From an uncultured Peptostreptococcaceae bacterium (GTDB taxonomy: Bacteria > Bacillota > Clostridia > Tissierellales > Peptoniphilaceae): 6,106 bases of DNA. The stretch spans positions 1 to 6,106 of the forward strand of contig CAMDZK010000072.1 in NCBI GenBank assembly GCA_945910665.1. Direction: 5' to 3'. The notes under the pieces are model-generated. The model made no database searches and was not told where the DNA came from. It was given only the letters and a program-made list of their open reading frames with translations. Below, one piece after another: positions 1 through 5,656 of the stretch; position 1 is the first letter of the stretch, and each line of letters starts with the position of its first letter. Both the position numbers and the translations under genes were made by a program.

Positions 1-541
1 TTTCCTTGGCCAATACACCTAACTTTTTCCACGTGATCCACCGTTCGCGATTGGACTCATAGAAGACATCCCCCGTTAAAATATTCCCCACGTGCACTGG
101 ATATCCACGTTCTACCGCTTTGTCATAGGCTTTTTTCAGTAAATCCCAAGAAGCAATCGCACTGTACGTTCCTTGGACACCAAAACTATCTGCATACGAT
201 GAATCTGTACAAGCGCCTTGAGCTAAGACGATATCAAAATTCTTCAATTGGGGTTGCATCGCTCCGCACGACCCGACGCGAATTAAGTTTTTCACTCCGT
301 AGATGTGGATCAATTCATGAGAGACGATACCGATGGACGGGACTCCCATACCCGTTCCCATCACCGAAACTTTTTTTCCTTTATAGGTTCCCGTGTAACA
401 AAGCATGCCACGCACTTCGTTGACAAGTTCTGGATTTTCAAAATACGTTTCTGCAATAAATTTTGCACGCAGCGGGTCTCCAGGTAAAAGAACCGTTTCT
501 GCAATTTGGCCAACGCTTGCCTCATTATGTGGTGTAGCCAT
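1..541 (-). CDS. deoD: DeoD-type purine nucleoside phosphorylase (3' end beyond window)
   Basis: This enzyme cleaves purine (deoxy)ribonucleosides with phosphate to the free base and (deoxy)ribose-1-phosphate in cytosolic purine salvage. The first 180 codons are visible. The family normally has about 235 residues, so the C-terminal quarter is cut off by the window edge and no stop is seen. Diagnostic stretches are LLPGDPLRAKFIAET (phosphate-binding GDPxR, residues 18-32), VRGMLCYTGTYKGKKVSVMG, GTGMGVPS, and IRVGSCGA (phosphate and ribose site). These match the hexameric DeoD class rather than the trimeric PunA class. The ATG start is set by GGAGG six bases upstream and by the family-typical MATPH beginning. 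It lies inside the end of the NUDIX gene (17-bp overlap), so it is the last visible gene of the leftward operon. One oddity is that the last visible residues read GVLAKE where E. coli and B. subtilis have G(I/V)LGVE, placing Lys at a purine-pocket position. Family assignment is very secure. Confidence 0.95.
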   Translation of the reverse strand, partial: MATPHNEASVGQIAETVLLPGDPLRAKFIAETYFENPELVNEVRGMLCYTGTYKGKKVSVMGTGMGVPSIGIVSHELIHIYGVKNLIRVGSCGAMQPQLKNFDIVLAQGACTDSSYADSFGVQGTYSAIASWDLLKKAYDKAVERGYPVHVGNILTGDVFYESNRERWITWKKLGVLAKE

Positions 542-1160
542 CGAATTCCTCCTTTAGTTGTTCGATAAAATCGCCTACGATACGCGCTGTTAATCCCCAA
601 ATGACATAGTCGTCGTACTCCCAAAAGTCTGTGGCTCGTATTTCTTCCCGAAAGGCGTACTTTTCTCCAGCAGGTAAGAGTGAAAAGGGGAAATCCTCTG
701 GTTGCCTTACAGTGACCCGCGCTTCATAGCGCGCCGGTTTCTCTGTGAGTAAAAAGGACAAGGGAACAGAAAAAATCTCGTCGACCTCCTGATTGGGAAC
801 AAATCTTCTCTCATCAAAATCTCCGATTTCTCCTACGAGCACGTGAATATAATATCCAAAGTGAGTAACCAAAGGATTCCACGTGCCCACGTAAGCAATT
901 TTTTCAGGGACTATGCCAATCTCTTCATGGGTTTCTCGAATCGCGGCTTCCCATGGACTTTCCCCCTGTTCTACCGCTCCACCAGGTAAAGAAACTTCCC
1001 CAGGTTGAGAAATGTGTTTGGAACGCTTTTCAAAGAGAATATGCCACTGCCCTTGTCGTTGAAACAAGGGCAGTAGTACGGCAAACTCCTTATAGTCGCC
1101 AATCGGTAATATTCGATTTTGATTCAACAGCGCTTGTAAGTGTGCCGTAGTAAGTTTCAT
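525..1160 (-). CDS. NUDIX hydrolase, CoA-pyrophosphatase-like (NudL/YeaB type)
   Basis: This is a 211-residue hydrolase predicted to cleave a nucleoside diphosphate linked to another group. The Nudix box is complete: G61-x5-E67-x7-R75-E76-x-x-E79-E80-x-G82-I83, with the metal-binding REx2EE intact. Just before it, KRSKHISQPGEVSLPGG (residues 45-61) resembles the RSxxLxxHxGQxxFPGG signature of the CoA-diphosphatase subfamily (E. coli NudL, yeast Pcd1). Coenzyme A or oxidised CoA is therefore the likeliest substrate, although the signature is not exact (Gln-Pro-Gly-Glu in place of His-x-Gly-Gln). The ATG overlaps the mscL stop as TAATG and has no strong ribosome binding site, so translation probably depends on ribosomes finishing mscL. 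Its 3' end contains the ribosome binding site and start of deoD. A perfect inverted repeat lies in codons 29-38. The Nudix assignment is secure; the substrate is inferred. Confidence 0.9.
   Translation of the reverse strand: MKLTTAHLQALLNQNRILPIGDYKEFAVLLPLFQRQGQWHILFEKRSKHISQPGEVSLPGGAVEQGESPWEAAIRETHEEIGIVPEKIAYVGTWNPLVTHFGYYIHVLVGEIGDFDERRFVPNQEVDEIFSVPLSFLLTEKPARYEARVTVRQPEDFPFSLLPAGEKYAFREEIRATDFWEYDDYVIWGLTARIVGDFIEQLKEEFDGYTT
1046..1074. repeat. Perfect 11-bp inverted repeat inside the NUDIX gene
   Basis: ACTGCCCTTGT (1046-1056) and its exact reverse complement ACAAGGGCAGT (1064-1074) are separated by seven bases. In the minus-strand mRNA this folds into a GC-containing hairpin over codons 29-38 of the NUDIX gene, encoding LPLFQRQGQW. 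No T-tract follows, so it is not a classical terminator. An RNA processing, pausing or stability element is possible, as is chance. Confidence 0.6.
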
Positions 1161-1588
1161 TATACGAGTTCAGATGTGCAGTGTGGACATCTTGTCGCAT
1201 CGATTGCGATCTCAGATTTACAGTGTGGACATTCTTTTGTCGTTGCAGGACCTTCCACTGGTCTGCGGATTTTGTTAATCGCCTTAACAATCATAAAGAC
1301 AGCAAATGCGATAAACAGGAAATTTATAATTGCATTGATCAGCACACCATAGTTTAAAGTCGCTGCACCTGCTTCTTTGGCTGCTGCGAGTGTCGCGTAA
1401 TTGGAACCATCCAAAGCGATGAACCAGTTTTGGAAATCGACGCCTCCCATTGCTAAACTAATCAATGGCATGATGATATCTTCCACCAAAGAGTTTACAA
1501 TTGCCGTAAACGCTGAACCTAAAACTAAACCGACAGCTAAGTCGATGACGTTTCCTCGCACCGCAAATTCTTTAAATTCTTTCCACAT
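1160..1588 (-). CDS. mscL: Large-conductance mechanosensitive channel MscL with C-terminal zinc ribbon
   Basis: MscL is a homopentameric inner-membrane channel that opens under membrane tension to release solutes during hypo-osmotic shock. The 142-residue protein has the classical N-terminus MWKEFKEFAVRGNVIDLAVG, then TM1 (about 15-45, with the pore-lining GLVLGSAFTAIVNSLVEDIIMP region), a periplasm-side loop (about 48-78), TM2 (about 80-103) and a basic cytoplasmic end (KAINKIRR). Instead of the usual acidic C-terminal helix it ends with two CPHC knuckles (Cys120/123 and Cys134/137), a predicted zinc ribbon. Similar tails occur in other bacterial MscL proteins. The start has a strong AGGAGG site and lies within the end of rnhA (17-bp overlap). 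The stop shares one base with the NUDIX start. Confidence 0.96.
   Translation of the reverse strand: MWKEFKEFAVRGNVIDLAVGLVLGSAFTAIVNSLVEDIIMPLISLAMGGVDFQNWFIALDGSNYATLAAAKEAGAATLNYGVLINAIINFLFIAFAVFMIVKAINKIRRPVEGPATTKECPHCKSEIAIDATRCPHCTSELV
1179..1232 (-). repeat. Paired 12-bp direct repeat coding the two CPHC knuckles of MscL
   Basis: CAGTGTGGACAT occurs at 1179-1190 and 1221-1232, exactly 42 bases (14 codons) apart and in frame. On the coding strand both copies encode CPHC. This suggests, but does not prove, that the zinc ribbon arose by internal duplication; shared codon choice for the same four residues is an alternative. Confidence 0.6.
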
Positions 1589-2183
1589 ATTCTCCCTCCT
1601 CTAATGCTTTTTTTGCTAATTTGTCTGCTCGCTCGTTATATTGATGTCCCGTATGAGCAGCAATCTTATGAAAGGCTACGTGGAGACCTTTCATCGATTG
1701 AAATTTTTGTTGATACATTTTCGTGAGTGGCGTATTTGTTTTCCATTCACCAATTGCCCACTTTTCGATGCCCGCATAATCATAATACAAATGCAAGTAT
1801 GAGACCCCCTTCTCCTTGGCGATCGAAAAGGCGCGTAACGCACCAAAGAGCTCCCCCGATACATTGCGGTGGGTCTTGTATTCTTCATGGGCATACGCCT
1901 GATATTCTTCAAACTCTTGTCCTTCGTAAAAACCGACCAACCCATAACTGAAATGTCCAGTTTTCACTTTGTAACTTCCATCGATGTAAATATGAAGGCC
2001 TTCGTCAATTGTACTTTCTTTCGCCTCTTCTTGCAAGATGAAAGCTTTTGCTTCATCTAACGTTTGAAACTTTTTGTAGGAAGCATTGGCAAAGCCGTGG
2101 ATTTGTGCTTTGCATTCATCCCACGTCGGATAAATTCCAGGACTCCGGCCGATACGAACGGCGTAAAATTTCTTATTCGTCAT
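1572..2183 (-). CDS. rnhA: Ribonuclease H1 with N-terminal hybrid-binding domain
   Basis: This enzyme degrades the RNA strand of RNA:DNA hybrids (R-loops, primers). The 203-residue protein has two parts. Residues 4-50 form a viroplasmin-like hybrid-binding domain (KFYAVRIGRSPGIYPTWDEC, then GFANASYKKFQTLDEA). Residues about 60-195 form the RNase HI fold with the full catalytic set: D68 (YIDGS), E111 (SGELFGAL), D135 (LYYDYAG) and D187 (NERADKLAKKA), plus the loop His H177 ten residues before the last Asp, as in E. coli H124/D134. The layout resembles the Bacillus halodurans and eukaryotic RNase H1 type. The ATG lies within the end of the PfpI-family gene (11-bp overlap), and no strong ribosome binding site precedes it, which suggests coupling. 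Its 3' end contains the mscL ribosome binding site. No key residue is missing. Confidence 0.95.
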   Translation of the reverse strand: MTNKKFYAVRIGRSPGIYPTWDECKAQIHGFANASYKKFQTLDEAKAFILQEEAKESTIDEGLHIYIDGSYKVKTGHFSYGLVGFYEGQEFEEYQAYAHEEYKTHRNVSGELFGALRAFSIAKEKGVSYLHLYYDYAGIEKWAIGEWKTNTPLTKMYQQKFQSMKGLHVAFHKIAAHTGHQYNERADKLAKKALEEGEYVERI

Positions 2184-2682
2184 TCACTTGGCGAACAAAT
2201 TCTTTAATAAATCCTGGTAAGTCATCTGGCTTGCGCGCAGTAATAATATGACCATCGACCGCTAACGCTTCATCGACCCATTTCGCTCCCGCATTTTTGA
2301 GATCATCTTGGATCGTCGGTGTGGAAGTGACTGTCTTTCCTTCGATATCACAGCAAGATGCCAGCATCCAACCTGCGTGGCAAATCGCAGCAATCGGTTT
2401 TTTCTGCTCATCCATCGCTTTGACAAAGGCTTTTAAATCCTCTGATGCACGCATTCCATCCGGAGAGTATCCACCAGGAATCACAACACCAGCATAATCG
2501 TCGGCTTTCACGTCTTTCGCCGCATGGGTGCTTTTCTTTGTGACTTCTGATTTTCCTTTGTATTCTTTATCCGCCTCATGGGCAATAATATGCACTTCAA
2601 AATCTTCTTTTAAGCGGTACTGTGGATAGATAAATTCGTTTTCATCAAACATGCCCGCCAATAAAATTGCTACTTTTTTCAA
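2173..2682 (-). CDS. DJ-1/PfpI family protein (general stress protein 18/YfkM-like)
   Basis: This 169-residue cytosolic protein belongs to the DJ-1/ThiJ/PfpI superfamily, whose members act as stress proteins, glyoxalase or deglycase-type enzymes, or in some cases proteases. The nucleophile elbow AAICHAG carries Cys101 and His102. GGYSPDGMR (70-78) matches the PfpI GGxxPDxxR motif, and DLKNAGAKWVDEALAVDG with ITARKPDDLPGF matches the conserved C-terminal half. The start is TTG, chosen because a near-perfect AAAGGAGTGAT ribosome binding site (2686-2696) precedes it, with GGAG seven bases from the start, and MKKVAILL is the expected first strand. It is the first gene of the leftward five-gene operon. 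One oddity: where PfpI and YfkM have (D/N)EFED, this protein has GMFDEN, so the Glu that normally contacts the catalytic Cys is replaced by Met11 in my alignment. The true substrate is unknown. Confidence 0.9.
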   Translation of the reverse strand: MKKVAILLAGMFDENEFIYPQYRLKEDFEVHIIAHEADKEYKGKSEVTKKSTHAAKDVKADDYAGVVIPGGYSPDGMRASEDLKAFVKAMDEQKKPIAAICHAGWMLASCCDIEGKTVTSTPTIQDDLKNAGAKWVDEALAVDGHIITARKPDDLPGFIKEFVRQVNDE

Positions 2683-2727
2683 AATATCACTCCTTTCGAT
2701 TCATCTCTTTTTTCTATACCCACTACG

Positions 2728-2756
2728 CTGATGAATCCCTAAAATTAGGGTATTAA
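2728..2756 (+). promoter_or_regulatory. Possible promoter of the dehydrogenase pair
   Basis: CTGATG (2728-2733) and TATTAA (2751-2756) are separated by 17 bases and match the sigma-A hexamers at 3/6 and 4/6 positions. Transcription would start near 2763, giving a leader of about 20 bases. An overlapping alternative is a sigma-B-like pair, GATGAA (2730-2735)-12-GGGTAT (2748-2753). Both are weak matches. A promoter must lie in this 100-bp gap, but its exact place is uncertain. Confidence 0.35.
2737..2750. promoter_or_regulatory. Palindromic candidate operator in the divergent intergenic region
   Basis: CCCTAA-AA-TTAGGG is a perfect 6-bp-arm dyad with a two-base centre. It lies between the outward-facing PfpI-family operon and the dehydrogenase pair, inside the spacer of the candidate rightward promoter and about 20 bases upstream of a TATAGA (2718-2713) that could serve leftward transcription. 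A dimeric regulator bound here could control both directions. No regulator gene is adjacent, and no second copy of the dyad was noticed in the window. Confidence 0.4.
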
Positions 2757-2782
2757 ATAAAGAAATGAAAGGGGAACAGTCC

Positions 2783-3718
2783 ATGAAAGTATATATACAA
2801 TACCCATTTACAGATGAACAAGTACAAAAAATTGAAGACCTCGGTGTGGAGATCATCGATGGCCGCGATGCATCGTCACGCTCCATGCGCGAACAAGCAG
2901 AAGGATTAATCACAATCCCAATTTTTGACCAATTTCCAATGGAAGAATGGAAAAATTTACGGTACATTCAATCCCTGCGGGCAGGCGTGAATGGATTTCC
3001 CTTAAAAGAAATCGAAAAACGAAACATAACTTTAACCAACGCGAAGCACATCTATTCGCGCCCCATTGCTGAATGGGTTGTAATGCGCATTTTAGAGGCA
3101 AATAAAAAAGCAAAGTACCACTTTCAATTAGAAGAGAAAAAAAAGTGGGAGTTAGATCTATCTTTTCCTGAAATTACTGGAAAAAAGATTGGATTTCTTG
3201 GAACAGGTAGTATCGCCCAAGAAACAGCCAAGCTGTTACAAGTATTTGATGCCCACATTACAGGATATAATACGGACGGCCGAGCGATCGATTATTTCGA
3301 TGTCTGTTATCCGCTGCGTCAGATTGAAGAAACAGTGAGTGCATTAGACGTTCTTGTCCTTGCAGCACCAGAAACTGCGGAGCTCATGGATTTTGTGGAC
3401 GGTGAATTTTTGTCTCATCTACACGAGGAGATTCTTCTTATCAATATTGGACGCGGTACGATTATCGACGAAGTGGCCCTCGAGCAATTTCTTAATGAAA
3501 ACAAAAATGCTTTGGCGATTCTCGATGTTTTTAAAACGGAACCACTCCCAGATGAACATCCCTTCTGGACCATGGAAAACGTCTGGGTCAGCCCCCACGT
3601 TTCCGCCTCCTCCAGTTTTATTGACGAACGACTTATTGCACTCACTGAAAAAAATTTAGAAGCCTATTTGAAGGGTGACCCCCTTACGACACCCGTAGAC
3701 CCAAAGAAAGGATACTAG
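2783..3718 (+). CDS. D-2-hydroxyacid dehydrogenase family protein, copy 1
   Basis: This 311-residue NAD(P)-dependent oxidoreductase is expected to interconvert a 2-keto acid and a D-2-hydroxy acid. It has the discontinuous catalytic lobe (1-95 and the C-terminal end) and a Rossmann domain (about 96-275): GFLGTGSIA (137-145), YNTDGR after the second strand, Arg224 in INIGRGTIIDE, Glu253 in FKTEPLP, and His272 in SPHVSA, so the Arg/Glu/His set is complete. The substrate-loop segment is SLRAGVN, with Arg66 where copy 2 has the more usual Ser. The third Gly of GxGxxG is Ala145. I chose the ATG at 2783 over the in-frame ATG at 2765 because AAAGGGGA (2768-2775) is well placed for it and copy 2 begins at the equivalent residue. 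It is followed after 6 bp by copy 2, probably co-transcribed. The precise substrate (glyoxylate, phosphoglycerate, branched keto acid or other) cannot be read from sequence. Confidence 0.9.
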   Translation: MKVYIQYPFTDEQVQKIEDLGVEIIDGRDASSRSMREQAEGLITIPIFDQFPMEEWKNLRYIQSLRAGVNGFPLKEIEKRNITLTNAKHIYSRPIAEWVVMRILEANKKAKYHFQLEEKKKWELDLSFPEITGKKIGFLGTGSIAQETAKLLQVFDAHITGYNTDGRAIDYFDVCYPLRQIEETVSALDVLVLAAPETAELMDFVDGEFLSHLHEEILLINIGRGTIIDEVALEQFLNENKNALAILDVFKTEPLPDEHPFWTMENVWVSPHVSASSSFIDERLIALTEKNLEAYLKGDPLTTPVDPKKGY

Positions 3719-3724
3719 AAACCG

Positions 3725-4663
3725 ATGAAAACATTTATTAAATACGCCTTTAATGACGCACAAATGAAAAAATTTGAAGACTTAGGGTTAGATATTATCG
3801 ATGCGCGTCATCGTAAACCAACGCAAGAAGAAATTGAGAGCGCGGAAGCCTTTGTCTCTTTTGCAAATTTTGATAAATATCCCATTGAAAACTGGAAAAA
3901 CCTACGTTTCATTCAATCGGTCAGCGCGGGCGTGAATACATTCCCCATGGAAGAATTAGAAAAACGAGGGATTGTCCTTTGCAACGCCAAAGGTGTGTAC
4001 TCCCGCCCCATTGCAGAATGGGTGGTCATGCGGATATTAGCTGCCAATAAACGAATTTTAAGACATTTTAAAATGCAAGAAGAAAAAGTATGGGAACAAG
4101 ATATGTCTTTCCCTGAAGTTGGAAGCCAAACAATTGGCTTTGTAGGAACGGGAAGTCTCGCTACAGAATCGGCCAACCTCTTAAAAGCATTTGGTCCTAA
4201 AATGATTGGATACAACACCGACGGCCGTAGTGTAGAACCATTTGATGAAACCTATCCTTTAAAAGACATTCGTGACACCATGGGAGAATTAGACGTCATC
4301 GTCCTCACCGCTCCCGAAATGCCGGAACTCACAGACTTTGTCAACGCGGATTTCCTCTCTCATTTGAAAGAAAATATCGTCTTCATCAACGTAGGACGAG
4401 GAACGATTGTCGACGAAGACGCAATGGAAGAATTTTTAAATAAAAATAAAGACGCCTTAGCCATACTAGACGTCTTTAAAACAGAACCCCTTCCTCAGGA
4501 CCATCCTTTCTGGACCATGGATAACTTGTGGGTTAGTCCCCATGTCGTTTCGTCCTCAAACTTTATCAACGACCGAATTACAGACTTAGCCCTTCACAAT
4601 CTCAAAGCTTTTATGGAAGGAACGCCACTGAAAAACGAAATCGATTTACAACGAGGATATTAA
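3725..4663 (+). CDS. D-2-hydroxyacid dehydrogenase family protein, copy 2
   Basis: This 312-residue paralogue of the preceding gene is about 57% identical over its whole length by my hand alignment, with a one-residue indel near position 35. Rossmann motif GFVGTGSLA (138-146), YNTDGR, Arg225 (INVGRGTIVDE), Glu254 (FKTEPLP) and His273 (SPHVVS) are all present, so it should be active. The substrate loop reads SVSAGVNTFP, closer to the family norm than copy 1. Identity is highest around YSRPIAEWVVMRIL and the catalytic strands and lowest at residues 31-50 and 280-290. The ATG has AAAGGA twelve bases upstream, a rather long spacing, inside the 3' end of copy 1, so coupled translation is likely. 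The stop codon is the start of the terminator stem. Family membership is secure; substrate and cofactor choice are unknown. Confidence 0.9.
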   Translation: MKTFIKYAFNDAQMKKFEDLGLDIIDARHRKPTQEEIESAEAFVSFANFDKYPIENWKNLRFIQSVSAGVNTFPMEELEKRGIVLCNAKGVYSRPIAEWVVMRILAANKRILRHFKMQEEKVWEQDMSFPEVGSQTIGFVGTGSLATESANLLKAFGPKMIGYNTDGRSVEPFDETYPLKDIRDTMGELDVIVLTAPEMPELTDFVNADFLSHLKENIVFINVGRGTIVDEDAMEEFLNKNKDALAILDVFKTEPLPQDHPFWTMDNLWVSPHVVSSSNFINDRITDLALHNLKAFMEGTPLKNEIDLQRGY

Positions 4664-4689
4664 AAAACAGCCAGACGGCTGTTTTTTAA
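4660..4689. terminator. Bidirectional intrinsic terminator shared by convergent genes
   Basis: TTAAAAAACAGCC (4660-4672), loop AGAC, and GGCTGTTTTTTAA (4677-4689) form a perfect 13-bp stem. The T-tract on the right side serves the dehydrogenase pair, and the complementary A-tract on the left serves the convergent membrane-protein operon. Both flanking TAA stop codons (4661-4663 on plus, 4688-4686 on minus) lie inside the stem. Confidence 0.93.
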
Positions 4690-5654
4690 TCGTGGAAGAA
4701 AATATTTTCGATCACTTCTTGAAAAAGGCCCGCAAAGATAAAAATCATCCAAGAAAATCCACGGCCAGTATATAAACCCACAATGAAGATGAGCACCACC
4801 ACAGACCAATATATCGATTCAAAGCGATCTCTTTCTTTACTCTTTCTCTTTTTGCGCTTTTTCGTTTCGCGATAATCGTCCTCTTGAAGAAGCACCTTAC
4901 ACGCTTCATCCACCGCACTGCGAATAATTAGAGGATAGGTTGCGACAGCAACTAAGAAAAACATAGCCACCACTGTTAAAAGCATATAGCTTTCGTGAGC
5001 TCCAAAGAAAATCCCGCCAAAAATTACAGGAATCACCGAGAGGATATACAGAAATACGGAACCTGCCACACGACCCCCAAAGTTATTCTCTTGCATGATC
5101 GAATAGACCATTTGTTTTTCCTGATCCCCTAAATACAAAAGTTCTTCTTTTAATGGTTCATAACGTTTTAAAGGACCGCGGCTATTGATGATTAATACAA
5201 CGCCAAAAGCGATCATAATGAGCATTCCTATGACACCAATACCTCCGGCAACATCTTCTGGAAAGAGTTGAACAGGATATAGCGATGAACTGAGAATGGC
5301 TAGAAGGAGAGCCACACTCAAAATGCAAAAAGTAACTCCCAAAGCCAATTGTTTTGTTTGGTGGCGTACCGTAGAAATGTATTCATGAATGTCATCTTCT
5401 TTTATTTCAATAACGGTACGTTCTGTTTCTTTGACCTTTTCTTTCGTCAGTCCTAGGCTTTCAATGATTTCATCTACATTTCCGAATTCGGAAATAACCA
5501 TACCCACCGCTTCATTTTCCGTTTTTCCATCGGCTTTTAGCTCATTGTATTTGTCTTCCATCATTTGCAAAAGTTCCACTTTTGCCTGTTTTACTTCCTC
5601 AGTTCTCGGAAGAGATCGAAATACGCCATCTAAATAGGTTCGAATCGCATCCAT
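4686..5654 (-). CDS. Membrane protein with N-terminal HAAS/permease-prefix-like domain
   Basis: This 322-residue integral membrane protein has unknown function. Residues 1-70 form a helical HAAS/permease-prefix-1-like domain (IRTYLDGVFRSLP, then KVELLQMMEDKYNELKADGK and ISEFGNVDEIIESLG), a type commonly encoded next to PadR regulators. A charged linker (71-100) precedes six predicted membrane helices at about 103-126, 135-157, 196-218, 222-246, 280-297 and 299-317. The loops at 158-195 and 247-279 are charged, the latter very basic (KKRKKRKSKERDR), which places them and both ends in the cytoplasm by the positive-inside rule. I chose the ATG at 5654 because AAGGAG lies six bases upstream; an in-frame extension to 5711 would only run into the PadR gene. 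The gap to the PadR stop is two bases, so they form an operon. Its likely role is as partner or target of the PadR regulator, possibly in envelope stress; this is inference. Confidence 0.85.
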   Translation of the reverse strand: MDAIRTYLDGVFRSLPRTEEVKQAKVELLQMMEDKYNELKADGKTENEAVGMVISEFGNVDEIIESLGLTKEKVKETERTVIEIKEDDIHEYISTVRHQTKQLALGVTFCILSVALLLAILSSSLYPVQLFPEDVAGGIGVIGMLIMIAFGVVLIINSRGPLKRYEPLKEELLYLGDQEKQMVYSIMQENNFGGRVAGSVFLYILSVIPVIFGGIFFGAHESYMLLTVVAMFFLVAVATYPLIIRSAVDEACKVLLQEDDYRETKKRKKRKSKERDRFESIYWSVVVLIFIVGLYTGRGFSWMIFIFAGLFQEVIENIFFHD

Positions 5655-5656
5655 AC

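Noticed and set aside
361..624. Minus-strand 87-codon reading frame overlapping deoD and the NUDIX gene end.
   Set aside because: It is an out-of-frame shadow of two clearly recognised genes, with no family features.
2722..2727. ACTACG in the divergent gap as a second PadR half-site.
   Set aside because: A six-base match without a symmetric partner is expected by chance in a window of this size.
2716..2753. Larger inverted pair ATACCC (2716-2721) and GGGTAT (2748-2753) as a single stem.
   Set aside because: Six-base arms with a 26-base loop are weak as a structure; better read as two separate outward-facing motifs.
2765..2783. Earlier in-frame ATG that would add six residues to dehydrogenase copy 1.
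   Set aside because: The AAAGGGGA ribosome binding site lies downstream of it and fits the ATG at 2783; copy 2 begins at the equivalent residue.
3913..4218. Antisense 101-codon reading frame inside dehydrogenase copy 2.
   Set aside because: It lies opposite a strongly conserved gene, its translation has no recognisable motif, and no start signal was seen.
5389..5637. Plus-strand Ser/Phe-rich 82-codon reading frame opposite the HAAS-like domain.
   Set aside because: Composition reflects the antisense of a Lys/Glu-rich helix; no supporting ribosome binding site.
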